9,101 nucleotides of DNA from an uncultured Veillonella sp. (GTDB taxonomy: Bacteria > Bacillota > Negativicutes > Veillonellales > Veillonellaceae). Positions within the stretch are counted from its first letter, which is position 1. Each line of letters begins with the position of its first letter. The DNA lies in NCBI RefSeq assembly GCF_934190855.1, contig NZ_CAKPTN010000062.1, positions 1 through 9,101 on the forward strand, in the 5' to 3' direction. This document shows, piece by piece, positions 1 through 7,130 of this stretch. The notes beneath the pieces are model-generated. The model did no database searches, had not been told where the DNA came from, and worked only from the letters and a program-made list of their open reading frames with translations. The translations under genes were made by a program, and so were the position numbers.

Positions 1-174
1 GGTATGGGCGGTGACAAATCTGTAATGGGCGTAAATATCGAACATGGTTCTCGTCATCCATCTGTAATTTCTGTAGCTGTAAATGTGGGCTGCTGGAATC
101 ATCGTCGTGGACATATGGTATTCGACAAAGACGGTAAGTACGAAATTCTATCTCACAAAGGAGTGACATTCTAA
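1..174 (+). CDS. ttdA: L(+)-tartrate dehydratase / class I fumarase-type alpha subunit, C-terminal fragment
   Basis: The window opens inside this gene; only the last 57 codons are visible, in frame from base 1 to a TAA at 172-174. The fragment begins [15 protein letters not shown] and contains VGCWNHRRG, matching the C-terminal end of the alpha subunit of Fe-S hydro-lyases (TtdA / two-subunit fumarase). The cysteine 26 residues from the C terminus sits where the family has one of its three [4Fe-4S] ligands (family knowledge). With the beta subunit it would dehydrate L-tartrate to oxaloacetate, or interconvert malate and fumarate. The stop overlaps the ttdB start by one base (TAATG), which implies translational coupling and equimolar subunits. 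The substrate cannot be settled from this fragment. Confidence 0.82.
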   Translation, partial: GMGGDKSVMGVNIEHGSRHPSVISVAVNVGCWNHRRGHMVFDKDGKYEILSHKGVTF

Positions 175-785
175 TGGCTAAACATATTTTGACAACACCA
201 ATTCAAGCGTCTGATTTAGAAGGTATTAAAGCAGGGGATATTATTTATTTAAATGGTCATATCACAACATGCCGTGATGTTGCTCATCGTCGTCTTGTTG
301 AATATGGTCGTGAATTACCTGTAGATGTTCGCAATGGTGCTATCTTGCATGCAGGCCCAATCGTACGTGATCATGGTGACGATAAATTTGAAATGATTTC
401 TGTCGGTCCTACAACTTCTATGCGTATGGAAAAATTTGAGTATGAATTTGTAAAACAAACTGGTGTACGCCTTATCGTTGGTAAAGGCGGTATGGGTCCT
501 GAAACAGCACGTGCTTGTAAAGACTTTGGTGCACTTCACTGCGTATTCCCTGCAGGTAATGCGGTGCTTGCCGCAACAGAGGTAGAGGAAATCGAATCTG
601 CTAACTGGCGTGAACTCGGTATGCCTGAAACCTTGTGGACTTGCCGTGTCAAAGAATTCGGTCCACTTATCGTATCCATCGATGCAGAAGGCAATAACTA
701 CTTTGAAAATAAAAAAGTAGAATACAATGAGAAAAAAGAAGAAGTGTTAGAAGAAATCTACAAACACGTAAGCTTCATTAAATAA
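174..785 (+). CDS. ttdB: L(+)-tartrate dehydratase beta subunit (Fe-S hydro-lyase beta)
   Basis: A 203-residue protein, close to the roughly 200 residues usual for TtdB. It follows the E. coli TtdB pattern as I remember it almost end to end: KxILTTPI at the N terminus, [18 protein letters not shown] (about 32-41), [18 protein letters not shown] (about 76-86), VGKGGMGP (about 102-109), [10 protein letters not shown], and [22 protein letters not shown]. The ATG at 174 is preceded by AAAGGAG at 157-163, inside the end of ttdA. The product would be the smaller, non-cluster half of a cytoplasmic, oxygen-sensitive dehydratase. In lactate- and malate-fermenting Negativicutes the same family can act as fumarase in the succinate branch, so 'tartrate' is the best sequence match rather than proof. 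A terminator follows about 26 bases after the stop. No truncation is seen. Confidence 0.85.
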   Translation: MAKHILTTPIQASDLEGIKAGDIIYLNGHITTCRDVAHRRLVEYGRELPVDVRNGAILHAGPIVRDHGDDKFEMISVGPTTSMRMEKFEYEFVKQTGVRLIVGKGGMGPETARACKDFGALHCVFPAGNAVLAATEVEEIESANWRELGMPETLWTCRVKEFGPLIVSIDAEGNNYFENKKVEYNEKKEEVLEEIYKHVSFIK

Positions 786-810
786 TCGAATTGTGAGATT
801 CAACTTAATA

Positions 811-847
811 GGGGGATTATACGGATTTTGTACAATCCTCCTTTTTT
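811..847 (+). terminator. Rho-independent terminator after ttdAB
   Basis: GGGGGATT (811-818) pairs with AATCCTCC (834-841), with one G-T wobble, and is followed by six T (842-847). It lies between ttdB and the transporter. The two could still be linked by read-through, because only a weak -10-like TATATT (863-868) without a good -35 lies downstream of it. Confidence 0.75.
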
Positions 848-888
848 GTACCCTTTTTTAGGTATATTACACGTATAGGGAGGTATAT

Positions 889-2157
889 ATGGATACGAGT
901 GTAATGATAACCCTTGGCTTCTTGGTGTTTGCTATCGTCATGTTTGCGTGGGAAAAAATTCCATTGTCTATTACGGCAATGGTCGTAGCTGTAGGCTTAC
1001 ATTTAAGTGGGGTTTTATCTGCTAAGGAAGCATTTGCTGGCTTTGTAGATCCAAACGTCTTACTGTTTATGGGCATGTTTGTCATTGGTGAAGCCTTCTT
1101 TGCAACGGGTGTAGCCGTAGGTGTAGGTAATGTAGTTCATAAGTTTGCTAAAACTGAAACATCTTTACTCGTTGCAGTTATGATGATTACAGGCACTTTA
1201 TCTGGTTTCTTATCTAATACTGGTACAGCTGCTGTACTGATTCCTGTAATTATCGGTATTTGTAAAAAAAGTGGTTTTAAACAAACTAAATTGTTGATGC
1301 CTCTCGTATTTGCAGCGGCTATGGGTGGTAATATCTCTCTTATCGGCGCTCCTGGCAATATGATTGCGCAAGCGGGATTACAACAAGCCGGCTTAGGCTC
1401 TTTTGGCTTCTTTGATTATGGTTTAGTAGGTTTGCCGATTCTAATCGTTGGTACTATTTTCTATGCTACAATTGGCAAACGTTTCTTACCAGATGCTCCA
1501 AGTCATCAACCAGATGGTGCTTTTGAAGGTAATGATGACTATAGTCATGTGCCATCTTGGAAGAAATGGACTGCTGCGATCATATTGATTTTGACAGTTG
1601 TTGCTATGATTTTTGAAAAACAATTGGGCGTAAAACTCTATGTAAGTGCGTGGATTGGTGCGCTTCTGTTAGTAGCTACTAATGTTATTAGCGAAACGGC
1701 AGCTGTTAGATCTATCGATATGAAAACAATTATGCTCTTTGCTGGTTCCATGGCTCTCGGTGATGCAATGGTAAAAACTGGTACTGGTAGTGTGATTGCT
1801 GACATTATCGTTAATAGTCTTGGCGCGAGTCCATCTCCAATCGTTGTATTAGTAGTAATCTTTGTGCTTGGTGTGTTTATGACAAACTTTATGTCTAACA
1901 CAGCTACTTGTGCGTTATTAGTTCCTATCGGGCTTAGCCTTGCGTCTCAACTTGGCTTCGATCCTAAAGCTGTTCTTGCAGCTATCGTAATTGCAAGTTC
2001 CTTGGCATATGCTACACCAATTGGTATGCCTGCCAACACTATGGTATACAACATAGCTGGTTATAGCTTCATGGATTATGTGAAAGCTGGTTTACCTCTT
2101 ATTGTGGTATCTAGTATCGTGGCACTTATATTATTGCCAATTCTATTCCCGTTCTAA
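889..2157 (+). CDS. SLC13/DASS-family anion (dicarboxylate/tartrate-type) transporter
   Basis: A 422-residue polytopic membrane protein, almost entirely hydrophobic segments with short polar loops. It shows the internal duplication of the SLC13/DASS superfamily: SNTGT (109-113) followed by GAPGN (153-157) in the first half, and SNTAT (336-340) followed by GMPAN (379-383) in the second. In this family the paired SNT and Pro-x-Asn hairpins form the Na+ and carboxylate sites. A long polar stretch (about 200-226) joins the halves. The start ATG has GGGAGG at 878-883. Position directly behind the dehydratase subunits suggests uptake or exchange of the dehydratase substrate or its product (tartrate, malate, fumarate, succinate), as TtdT does in E. 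coli; this is inference from context. More distant ArsB/NhaD-like carriers share the fold, so substrate is uncertain. Confidence 0.75.
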   Translation: MDTSVMITLGFLVFAIVMFAWEKIPLSITAMVVAVGLHLSGVLSAKEAFAGFVDPNVLLFMGMFVIGEAFFATGVAVGVGNVVHKFAKTETSLLVAVMMITGTLSGFLSNTGTAAVLIPVIIGICKKSGFKQTKLLMPLVFAAAMGGNISLIGAPGNMIAQAGLQQAGLGSFGFFDYGLVGLPILIVGTIFYATIGKRFLPDAPSHQPDGAFEGNDDYSHVPSWKKWTAAIILILTVVAMIFEKQLGVKLYVSAWIGALLLVATNVISETAAVRSIDMKTIMLFAGSMALGDAMVKTGTGSVIADIIVNSLGASPSPIVVLVVIFVLGVFMTNFMSNTATCALLVPIGLSLASQLGFDPKAVLAAIVIASSLAYATPIGMPANTMVYNIAGYSFMDYVKAGLPLIVVSSIVALILLPILFPF

Positions 2158-2177
2158 GTTGTTTTAAGATAATAATT

Positions 2178-2212
2178 GCCTAGCGTATGAATGTATGCGC
2201 TAGGCTCTTTTT
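2178..2212 (+). terminator. Rho-independent terminator after the SLC13 transporter
   Basis: GCCTAGCG (2178-2185) pairs perfectly with CGCTAGGC (2198-2205). The stem extends inward by four more pairs including two G-T wobbles to a 4-base loop, and CTTTTT follows. It closes the dicarboxylate block. Confidence 0.9.
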
Positions 2213-2282
2213 ATATATTTAGTTATATCCTAAATAGGAGTAATATATTAGATGAAGTACTAAAATTGTTAGACATAACTAT

Positions 2283-2311
2283 TAGACATAAGATGTACTT
2301 TCATATATAAT
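2283..2311 (+). promoter_or_regulatory. Predicted sigma-70-type promoter for fhs
   Basis: TAGACA (2283-2288, 5 of 6 to the -35 consensus), a 17-base spacer, then a perfect TATAAT (2306-2311). Transcription would start near 2318 and give a leader of about 130 bases. The -35 box lies inside the second copy of the TTAGACATAA repeat. Confidence 0.6.
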
Positions 2312-2315
2312 AGAT

Positions 2316-2347
2316 TACTGTAGCTGTACAAATATACATCTACAGTA
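2316..2347 (+). promoter_or_regulatory. Dyad at the predicted fhs transcription start (operator or 5' leader hairpin)
   Basis: TACTGTAG (2316-2323) is the exact reverse complement of CTACAGTA (2340-2347). After one mismatch (2324/2339), TGTA (2325-2328) pairs with TACA (2335-2338), leaving a 6-base loop. No T-tract follows, so it is not a typical terminator. It begins at or near +1 of the predicted promoter, a position suited to a repressor site or a 5'-end RNA hairpin. Confidence 0.5.
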
Positions 2348-2449
2348 GACATTTAATATTGGATAATTGGACATTAGATATTAAATATTAGATAGCAAGT
2401 TTATAGTTGTTATATAGTTTTGAGATGGCCATAGTGCCGAGGAGGCTTT

Positions 2450-4120
2450 ATGTTAAGCGATATTGAGATTGCCCAACAGAATAAAATGGAAAAGATTCAG
2501 GTTATTGCCGATAAATGCGGTTTAACACCTGATGATATTGAACAATATGGTCATTATAAAGCGAAGATTTCCTTTGATGCCATTCGCCGTTTAGAAGCTA
2601 AGCCCGATGGTAAATTGGTGTTAGTTACGGCCATTACACCGACACCAGCAGGGGAAGGTAAGTCTACAACGAGCATTGGTCTCGTGCAAGGCTTACAAAA
2701 AATTGGCAAAAATGCGATTGCTACATTGCGTGAACCATCCTTGGGCCCTGTATTTGGGATTAAGGGTGGTGCCGCAGGTGGCGGTTATGCTCAAGTAGTA
2801 CCAATGGATGATATCAACCTTCACTTCACAGGTGATATGCATGCCATTACAGCAGCAAATAACTTGTTGTCCGCTATGATCGATAACCATATCCATCAAG
2901 GTAATGAGTTGCAAATCGATTTGCGTCAATTATCCTGGACTCGTGTTCTAGATATGAACGACCGTGCTCTTCGTAACGTAACGGTTGCTCTTGGTGGTAA
3001 AGTATGTGGTTTCCCTCGCGAAGATCACTTCATGATTACTGTTGCTTCTGAAATCATGGCTATTCTTTGCTTAGCTAAAGATTTAGAAGATTTAAAAGAA
3101 CGTTTTGGTCGCATTGTAATCGGTTGTAATTTAGCAGGTGAGCCTGTTTATGTTCATCAACTTGGTTGCCAAGGTGCGATGGCGCTTCTTATGAAAGATG
3201 CTATCAAACCAAATCTCGTACAAACCTTAGAACATACACCAGCTATCGTTCATGGTGGTCCGTTTGCGAATATCGCGCATGGTTGTAACTCCATCGTAGC
3301 TACAAAACTGGGCCTTAAATTAGGTGATATCGTAGTTACAGAGGCTGGCTTTGGTGCTGACTTGGGTGCTGAAAAGTTCCTCGACATTAAATGTCGTTAC
3401 GGCAATATTTTCCCTGATACAATCGTTATCGTAGCTACATTGCGGGCTCTTAAAATGCATGGTGGTGTACCAAAACAAGAGCTTAATACAGAAAATGTTG
3501 AAGCTGTTACTAAAGGTTTCAGCAACTTGCAAAAAGCAATCGAAAACATGCGTTACTTTAACGTACCTGTACTAGTAGCCATCAATAAATTTGCTACCGA
3601 TACAGATGCGGAAATCGCTGAATTAACTCGTCTCTGCGATGAATTTGGCGTACCTGTAGAACTTAATGAATGTTGGGAAAAGGGCGGCGAAGGCGGCACT
3701 GATATGGCTAAAAAGGTCGTAGAACTGCTTGAAGGTCCTAAACCAACACCTAAATTTGTATATAATCTAGAAGATAGCTTAGAAGATAAAGTTAATAAAA
3801 TCGTTAAAACTATTTACGGTGGCGATGGCGTTATCTTTACTGATAAAGCTAAAAAACAAATCAAACAATTAACAGATTGGGGGCTAGATCGATTGCCTGT
3901 ATGTATGGCAAAAACACAATATTCCTTATCTGATAATCCAGCTTTACTTGGTGCACCAAAAGGATTTACTATTACGGTATCCGATATTCGTGTTGCCAAT
4001 GGTGCCGGCTTTATTGTATGCCGTACTGGTGATGTAATGGTTATGCCTGGCCTTCCTAAACGTCCTGCAGCGCTTAATATGGATATTGAAGCAGACGGTA
4101 CGATTAAAGGCTTATTTTAA
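2450..4120 (+). CDS. fhs: Formate-tetrahydrofolate ligase (10-formyl-THF synthetase)
   Basis: A 556-residue cytoplasmic enzyme, the full length usual for bacterial Fhs. It joins formate and THF using ATP to give 10-formyl-THF, and can run in reverse to make ATP. Visible motifs: ATP-binding [12 protein letters not shown] (63-74), REPSLGP (94-100), the glycine-rich [12 protein letters not shown] (105-116), FTGDMHAI (126-133), [14 protein letters not shown] near the middle, and GLPKRPAA near the C terminus. The ATG follows AGGAGG at 2440-2445 with a short 4-base spacing. It has its own promoter upstream. The next gene, fchA, also acts on folate-bound C1 units, so the pair would feed or drain methenyl/formyl-THF. 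No frameshift or missing motif is seen. Confidence 0.97.
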   Translation: MLSDIEIAQQNKMEKIQVIADKCGLTPDDIEQYGHYKAKISFDAIRRLEAKPDGKLVLVTAITPTPAGEGKSTTSIGLVQGLQKIGKNAIATLREPSLGPVFGIKGGAAGGGYAQVVPMDDINLHFTGDMHAITAANNLLSAMIDNHIHQGNELQIDLRQLSWTRVLDMNDRALRNVTVALGGKVCGFPREDHFMITVASEIMAILCLAKDLEDLKERFGRIVIGCNLAGEPVYVHQLGCQGAMALLMKDAIKPNLVQTLEHTPAIVHGGPFANIAHGCNSIVATKLGLKLGDIVVTEAGFGADLGAEKFLDIKCRYGNIFPDTIVIVATLRALKMHGGVPKQELNTENVEAVTKGFSNLQKAIENMRYFNVPVLVAINKFATDTDAEIAELTRLCDEFGVPVELNECWEKGGEGGTDMAKKVVELLEGPKPTPKFVYNLEDSLEDKVNKIVKTIYGGDGVIFTDKAKKQIKQLTDWGLDRLPVCMAKTQYSLSDNPALLGAPKGFTITVSDIRVANGAGFIVCRTGDVMVMPGLPKRPAALNMDIEADGTIKGLF

Positions 4121-4223
4121 TATAAACTTTTTACATTAGATATTTTCTTAGGTACATATTGATAGTGTCTACTCTAACTAGTTGTGTATATTATTTTTAT
4201 CTGTATATTTTTATAGTAATTAC

Positions 4224-4257
4224 AAAGCGATAACAAGGATATCTTGTTATCGCTTTT
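4224..4257 (+). terminator. Strong hairpin between fhs and fchA (terminator or attenuator)
   Basis: A perfect 14-bp stem: 4224-4237 pairs with 4243-4256 around a 5-base GATAT loop, with TTTT at 4254-4257 ending the stem. It would terminate fhs transcription, about 100 bases after the fhs stop. It ends only 15 bases before the fchA start codon, leaving no room for a promoter downstream. The fchA mRNA must therefore read through it or begin inside it, which makes it a candidate attenuator. The rest of the 4121-4272 gap shows only a weak promoter candidate, TTGTGT (4182-4187) and TATATT (4204-4209) with a 16-base spacer. Confidence 0.7.
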
Positions 4258-4272
4258 ACATGAGGTCTTGTT

Positions 4273-4890
4273 ATGAAATTAGTAGAACAACGTGTAATAG
4301 ATTTTGTAGCGGCTACGGCGTCTAAAGAGCCGACACCAGGTGGTGGTGCTATTGCAGCATTAACTGCCGCAACTGGTGCAGCATTAGCTGAAATGGTGGC
4401 GAACTTAACCTTTGGAAAAAAAGGCTATGAAGCGGTTCAGTCTGAAATGGAAGAACTTCAAGGTAAGGCCGAAGCAATCCGTAATCGTATGCTCGAATTG
4501 TCCCAAGCTGATGCGGATGTATTTAATATCTTTATGAATGCCTTAGGTTTACCAAAAGCTACTGATGAAGAAAAAGCTACGCGCACTGCGGCGATTCAGC
4601 AAGCTTATAAAGACGCGGCTATGGTGCCTTTTGAAATCGGTGAATTAGCGTATCAAATCTTTGATTTAGCGGAAATTGCATCTAAAAAAGGTAATCAAAA
4701 TCTTATTACAGATGGTATTATTGCGGCCATTAATGCCCGTGCGGCGGTAAAAGCAGCGTTTTTAAATGTGCGTATCAATTTATCTGGCATTAAAGATGAA
4801 TCCTTTGTGGCAGAGGTGACGGCCAAGATGAATGCTATTGAACAAGATCTTGATATTAAAGAAGCGGCTATTATAGGCTTATACAAATAA
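4273..4890 (+). CDS. fchA: Formimidoyltetrahydrofolate cyclodeaminase (FTCD_C family)
   Basis: A 205-residue protein, the size of stand-alone bacterial FchA and of the C-terminal cyclodeaminase half of mammalian FTCD. It converts 5-formimino-THF to 5,10-methenyl-THF and ammonia in the cytoplasm. Family signatures: PTPGGGAIAAL (20-30), MVANLT (41-46), ADADVF (79-84) and NQNLITDGIIAA (141-152). The fold is mostly helical. GAGG at 4262-4265 stands 7 bases before the ATG. No formiminotransferase domain is fused or adjacent, so formimino-THF must come from elsewhere, either histidine (formiminoglutamate) or purine (formiminoglycine) breakdown. Pairing with fhs and a xanthine-type permease favours the purine route (inference). 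Confidence 0.92.
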   Translation: MKLVEQRVIDFVAATASKEPTPGGGAIAALTAATGAALAEMVANLTFGKKGYEAVQSEMEELQGKAEAIRNRMLELSQADADVFNIFMNALGLPKATDEEKATRTAAIQQAYKDAAMVPFEIGELAYQIFDLAEIASKKGNQNLITDGIIAAINARAAVKAAFLNVRINLSGIKDESFVAEVTAKMNAIEQDLDIKEAAIIGLYK

Positions 4891-4979
4891 TAAAAGCTAT
4901 TACAATATTCTTTTATAATAATCTGTTTATAATACGTCCTTTGTTGTAAACGATGAATTACATATTCCTATAGTTGTTA

Positions 4980-4992
4980 AAAGTTCGGAAAA
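4980..4992 (-). promoter_or_regulatory. PurBox-like site 1 (inverted)
   Basis: On the minus strand this reads TTTTCCGAACTTT, 12 of 13 to the AWWWCCGAACWWT consensus known for PurR of Bacillus and Lactococcus. It is inverted relative to site 2, with centres about 73 bp apart, close to seven helical turns. It lies upstream of the fchA terminator hairpin. Confidence 0.5.
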
Positions 4993-5000
4993 TAATGTAT

Positions 5001-5043
5001 AGAGAATCTATTATGATATATAAAATAATAGATTCTCTTTTTT
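5001..5043 (+). terminator. Rho-independent terminator after fchA
   Basis: A perfect 14-bp stem (5001-5014 with 5025-5038), a 10-base AT-rich loop, and five T at 5039-5043. It lies about 110 bases past the fchA stop and just upstream of the permease promoter, between the two PurBox-like sites. If transcription began upstream (a TATAAT sits at 4928-4933 without a good -35), it could act as an attenuator for the permease instead. Confidence 0.85.
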
Positions 5044-5046
5044 ATA

Positions 5047-5075
5047 TTGTTAAAATCCGAACGATAGTGTAAAAT
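5047..5075 (+). promoter_or_regulatory. Predicted promoter of the purine permease with an internal PurBox
   Basis: TTGTTA (5047-5052), a 17-base spacer, then TAAAAT (5070-5075, 5 of 6 to consensus). The spacer holds AAATCCGAACGAT (5053-5065), 12 of 13 to the PurR box consensus. A bound PurR would block RNA polymerase directly. Known PurR is released by PRPP, which signals low purine (family knowledge). Start would be near 5082, with a leader of about 32 bases. Confidence 0.58.
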
Positions 5076-5113
5076 AAACGGGTAATATTTCGAAGTTTTA
5101 TGTAGGAGACATT

Positions 5114-6442
5114 ATGACAGATCAAAAACAAATGAATACGGTCGATAGTATGTTGCCCATACCGCAGCTATTTGCCTTTGGTTTACAGCATGTACTTGCC
5201 ATGTATGCAGGGGCTGTAGCCGTACCGATTATTGTGGCACAGGCTATGAATTTACCTATGGAGGATTTGATTCGCCTTATTACAGCTGACTTGTTTACTT
5301 GTGGTATTGCCACATTAATCCAAACATTAGGCATTGGTAATATTGGTGGTCGTATCCCTATGATTCAAGGTGTTACCTTTGCATCTGTCGGTCCTATGGC
5401 GATGATCGGGGCACAACACGGAATGACAGCCATTTATGGTGCTATCATAGTGGCAGGTTTATTTACATTCTTAGTAGCTCCATTCTTTAGTCGTCTGATT
5501 CGTTTATTCCCACCTGTTGTAACGGGTACTATTATTACTTTAATTGGTATTAATTTAATGCCTGTAGCTATTAACTGGATGGGTGGGGGCGTAGGTAATC
5601 CAGAGTTTGGTAGTTTTACAAATATTGGCTTAGGATTCCTTACCTTCTTAATTGTTGTCTTTGTATATAAGTTTGCTAATGGTTTCTTAAGTAACCTGTC
5701 CGTGTTGATTGGTTTAATTGCAGGTACTGCTATTGCATTTGCTCTTGGAGTAGCTAATTTTGATGAAGTTGGTCGATCCCAATGGATTGCATTCATAGAG
5801 CCTTTCTATTTTGGTATACCAACTTTTGACTGGGCATCTGTACTATCTATGATTATTGTTATGCTCGTTGTTATGGTAGAAACCACAGGAGATAGTATTG
5901 CAATCGGTGAAATCGTAGATAAGCCGATCGGTCGTAAAGAATTAGCATCTATTATTCGCGCTGATGGCATTTCTACTGTTATCGGCGGTATTCTTAACAG
6001 CTTCCCCTATACAGCATTTGCTCAAAACGTAGGTCTTATTGCTGTAACAGGTGTTAAAAGCCGTTTTGTTGTTGCTGCTTCTGGGGTAATTTTAATCTTA
6101 TTAGGCTTATTCCCTAAACTAGCTGCTATCGTAGCAAGTATTCCTAATGCAGTGCTAGGTGGTGCTGGTATTGCCATGTTTGGCATGATTGTTGCCAGTG
6201 GTATCCGTTCTCTAGGTAAAGTTAGTTTTGAGGGCAACCATAACTTGATGCTTGTAGCCATTAGTATTGGGGTGGCTATGATTCCAATTGCGGCACCAAA
6301 CTTTTACGCTAATTTCCCTGATTGGGCACAAATTATTTTAAAATCTGGTATTACCTTTGGTAGTATTACAGCGATTTTGCTTAATCTATTATTAAATGGT
6401 GTTAACCATGGTGATGAATTCAAGGAAATGGGTCGCCGCTAA
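5114..6442 (+). CDS. NCS2/NAT-family purine permease, probably xanthine (uracil-xanthine permease family)
   Basis: A 442-residue inner-membrane H+ symporter with about 14 hydrophobic segments, normal for NCS2. Key positions: GLQHVLAMYAG with the conserved TM1 histidine (H26), VETTGD with the TM8 acidic substrate residue (E256), and the NAT signature QNVGLIAVTG (304-313). Gln at its first position and Thr-Gly at its end are typical of xanthine/urate carriers such as PbuX and XanQ; uracil carriers of the UraA type carry Glu and Thr-Arg. ILNSFPYTAFAQNVG is also PbuX-like. The start has AGGAG at 5104-5108. PurR-type boxes at its promoter support a purine substrate. It is a single-gene unit closed by its own terminator. 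Xanthine versus urate cannot be separated here. Confidence 0.87.
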   Translation: MTDQKQMNTVDSMLPIPQLFAFGLQHVLAMYAGAVAVPIIVAQAMNLPMEDLIRLITADLFTCGIATLIQTLGIGNIGGRIPMIQGVTFASVGPMAMIGAQHGMTAIYGAIIVAGLFTFLVAPFFSRLIRLFPPVVTGTIITLIGINLMPVAINWMGGGVGNPEFGSFTNIGLGFLTFLIVVFVYKFANGFLSNLSVLIGLIAGTAIAFALGVANFDEVGRSQWIAFIEPFYFGIPTFDWASVLSMIIVMLVVMVETTGDSIAIGEIVDKPIGRKELASIIRADGISTVIGGILNSFPYTAFAQNVGLIAVTGVKSRFVVAASGVILILLGLFPKLAAIVASIPNAVLGGAGIAMFGMIVASGIRSLGKVSFEGNHNLMLVAISIGVAMIPIAAPNFYANFPDWAQIILKSGITFGSITAILLNLLLNGVNHGDEFKEMGRR

Positions 6443-6454
6443 ATTATAAAAATG

Positions 6455-6489
6455 AGAACTCTATTCGTTGAGAATAGAGTTCTTTTTTT
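6455..6489 (+). terminator. Rho-independent terminator after the purine permease
   Basis: A perfect 12-bp stem (6455-6466 with 6472-6483), 5-base GTTGA loop, then six T (6484-6489). It begins 13 bases after the stop codon. Confidence 0.93.
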
Positions 6490-6525
6490 AGTGATTAAAT
6501 TCACAGGGAAAATGTAAGAATACTA

Positions 6526-6534
6526 TGTTATAAT
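6526..6534 (+). promoter_or_regulatory. Extended -10 promoter for the MOSC-moaA operon
   Basis: TGTTATAAT is a perfect extended -10 element (TGnTATAAT). No good -35 lies 16-18 bases upstream, which is acceptable for extended -10 promoters. Transcription would start near 6541, leaving a leader of about 120 bases that contains a hairpin. Confidence 0.5.
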
Positions 6535-6557
6535 ATATAGATAATTGTAAAAGTATT

Positions 6558-6589
6558 TTGTGATGCTTTCACCAAAATGAGAATCACAA
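6558..6589 (+). promoter_or_regulatory. Leader hairpin / dyad ahead of the MOSC gene
   Basis: TTGTGAT (6558-6564) pairs with ATCACAA (6583-6589). Past a 2-base bulge, TTTCA (6567-6571) pairs with TGAGA (6578-6582) around the loop CCAAAA. No T-tract follows. It could be an RNA leader element or an operator at about +18 to +49. I do not recognise a known molybdenum-cofactor riboswitch in it. Confidence 0.35.
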
Positions 6590-6663
6590 GTCTATGTTTG
6601 CAATTAAATGTTTATATAAAGTTATGTATATATGGTATGTTCCCATAAGAAGGGAAGGGCTAC

Positions 6664-7104
6664 ATGGCAGAGGGAAAAATTATTGCTATCTCCATTAGTG
6701 AGAAAAAAGGGCAAAAGAAACATAATATTGAATCCGCAAATCTTATCGTAGATCATGGTATGGAAGGTGATGCACATGCAGGCAATTGGCACCGTCAAAT
6801 CAGCTTGCTTGGCATTGCAAGTATCGATCACATGCGTGCTCAAGGGGCGGACGTAAAGCCTGGTGATTTCGCTGAAAATATCACCGTTGAAGGTATGGTA
6901 CTGTATGAATTAGCAGTAGGTACACAACTTCAAGTTGGTAAAGACGTTATTCTTGAAATCACACAAATCGGTAAGGAATGTCACCATGGTTGTGAAATCA
7001 TGAAACAAGTTGGTTCTTGCATTATGCCGACACAAGGCATTTTTGGTAAGGTTCTTAAAAACGGTACTATTCACGTAGGTGATGAAGTATCTATTATTAA
7101 ATAA
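6664..7104 (+). CDS. MOSC domain-containing protein
   Basis: A 146-residue single-domain protein of the MOSC family, the domain found at the C terminus of molybdenum-cofactor sulfurases and in YiiM/YcbX. Family features: an N-terminal strand (KIIAISIS), LIVDHGMEGDAHAG (27-40), FAENITVEG (69-77), GTQLQVG, and the cysteine-bearing ITQIGKECHHGCEI (99-112; C106, C110) followed by C119-xx-P and GIFGKVL. Compact stand-alone MOSC proteins like this sit in molybdenum cofactor gene clusters in many anaerobes and are thought to bind or transfer sulfur or cofactor; exact reaction unknown. The ATG has AGGGAAGGG at 6651-6659. moaA starts 26 bases downstream, probably in the same operon. Confidence 0.88.
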   Translation: MAEGKIIAISISEKKGQKKHNIESANLIVDHGMEGDAHAGNWHRQISLLGIASIDHMRAQGADVKPGDFAENITVEGMVLYELAVGTQLQVGKDVILEITQIGKECHHGCEIMKQVGSCIMPTQGIFGKVLKNGTIHVGDEVSIIK

Positions 7105-7130
7105 TTTTGTATTGGTAAACGAGGTGTGTT

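Larger units (their letters stand above)
2247..2394 (+). repeat. Cluster of degenerate RTTRGAYR octamers upstream of fhs
   Basis: Seven octamers of the form RTTRGAYR lie on the plus strand: ATTAGATG 2247, GTTAGACA 2268, ATTAGACA 2281, ATTGGATA 2358, ATTGGACA 2366, ATTAGATA 2373 and ATTAGATA 2387 (start positions). TTAGACATAA is an exact 10-bp direct repeat at 2269-2278 and 2282-2291. The 237-base gap between the terminator and fhs holds no gene that I can see; it contains these repeats, a promoter and a dyad. AT-richness makes chance copies possible. Confidence 0.45.

Noticed and set aside
2316..2347. Rho-independent terminator upstream of fhs
   Set aside because: No T-tract follows the stem, and a near-perfect terminator already lies at 2178-2212.
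4891..5113. Purine riboswitch ahead of the permease
   Set aside because: The conserved core and paired loops of the guanine/xanthine aptamers are not visible. The PurBox sites and a simple terminator explain the region better.
5434..5796. A 120-codon open frame on the minus strand inside the permease gene
   Set aside because: It is the complement of membrane-segment codons, low in complexity, lacks a convincing ribosome site and matches no family I know. The plus-strand gene explains the region.
6558..6589. CRP/FNR-type operator (TTGTGAT...ATCACAA)
   Set aside because: The half-sites are 18 bases apart, far wider than the 4-6 bases of CRP or FNR sites; a hairpin reading fits better.
6541..6663. 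Known molybdenum-cofactor riboswitch
   Set aside because: The leader is AT-rich and lacks the GC-rich conserved core that I associate with that class.
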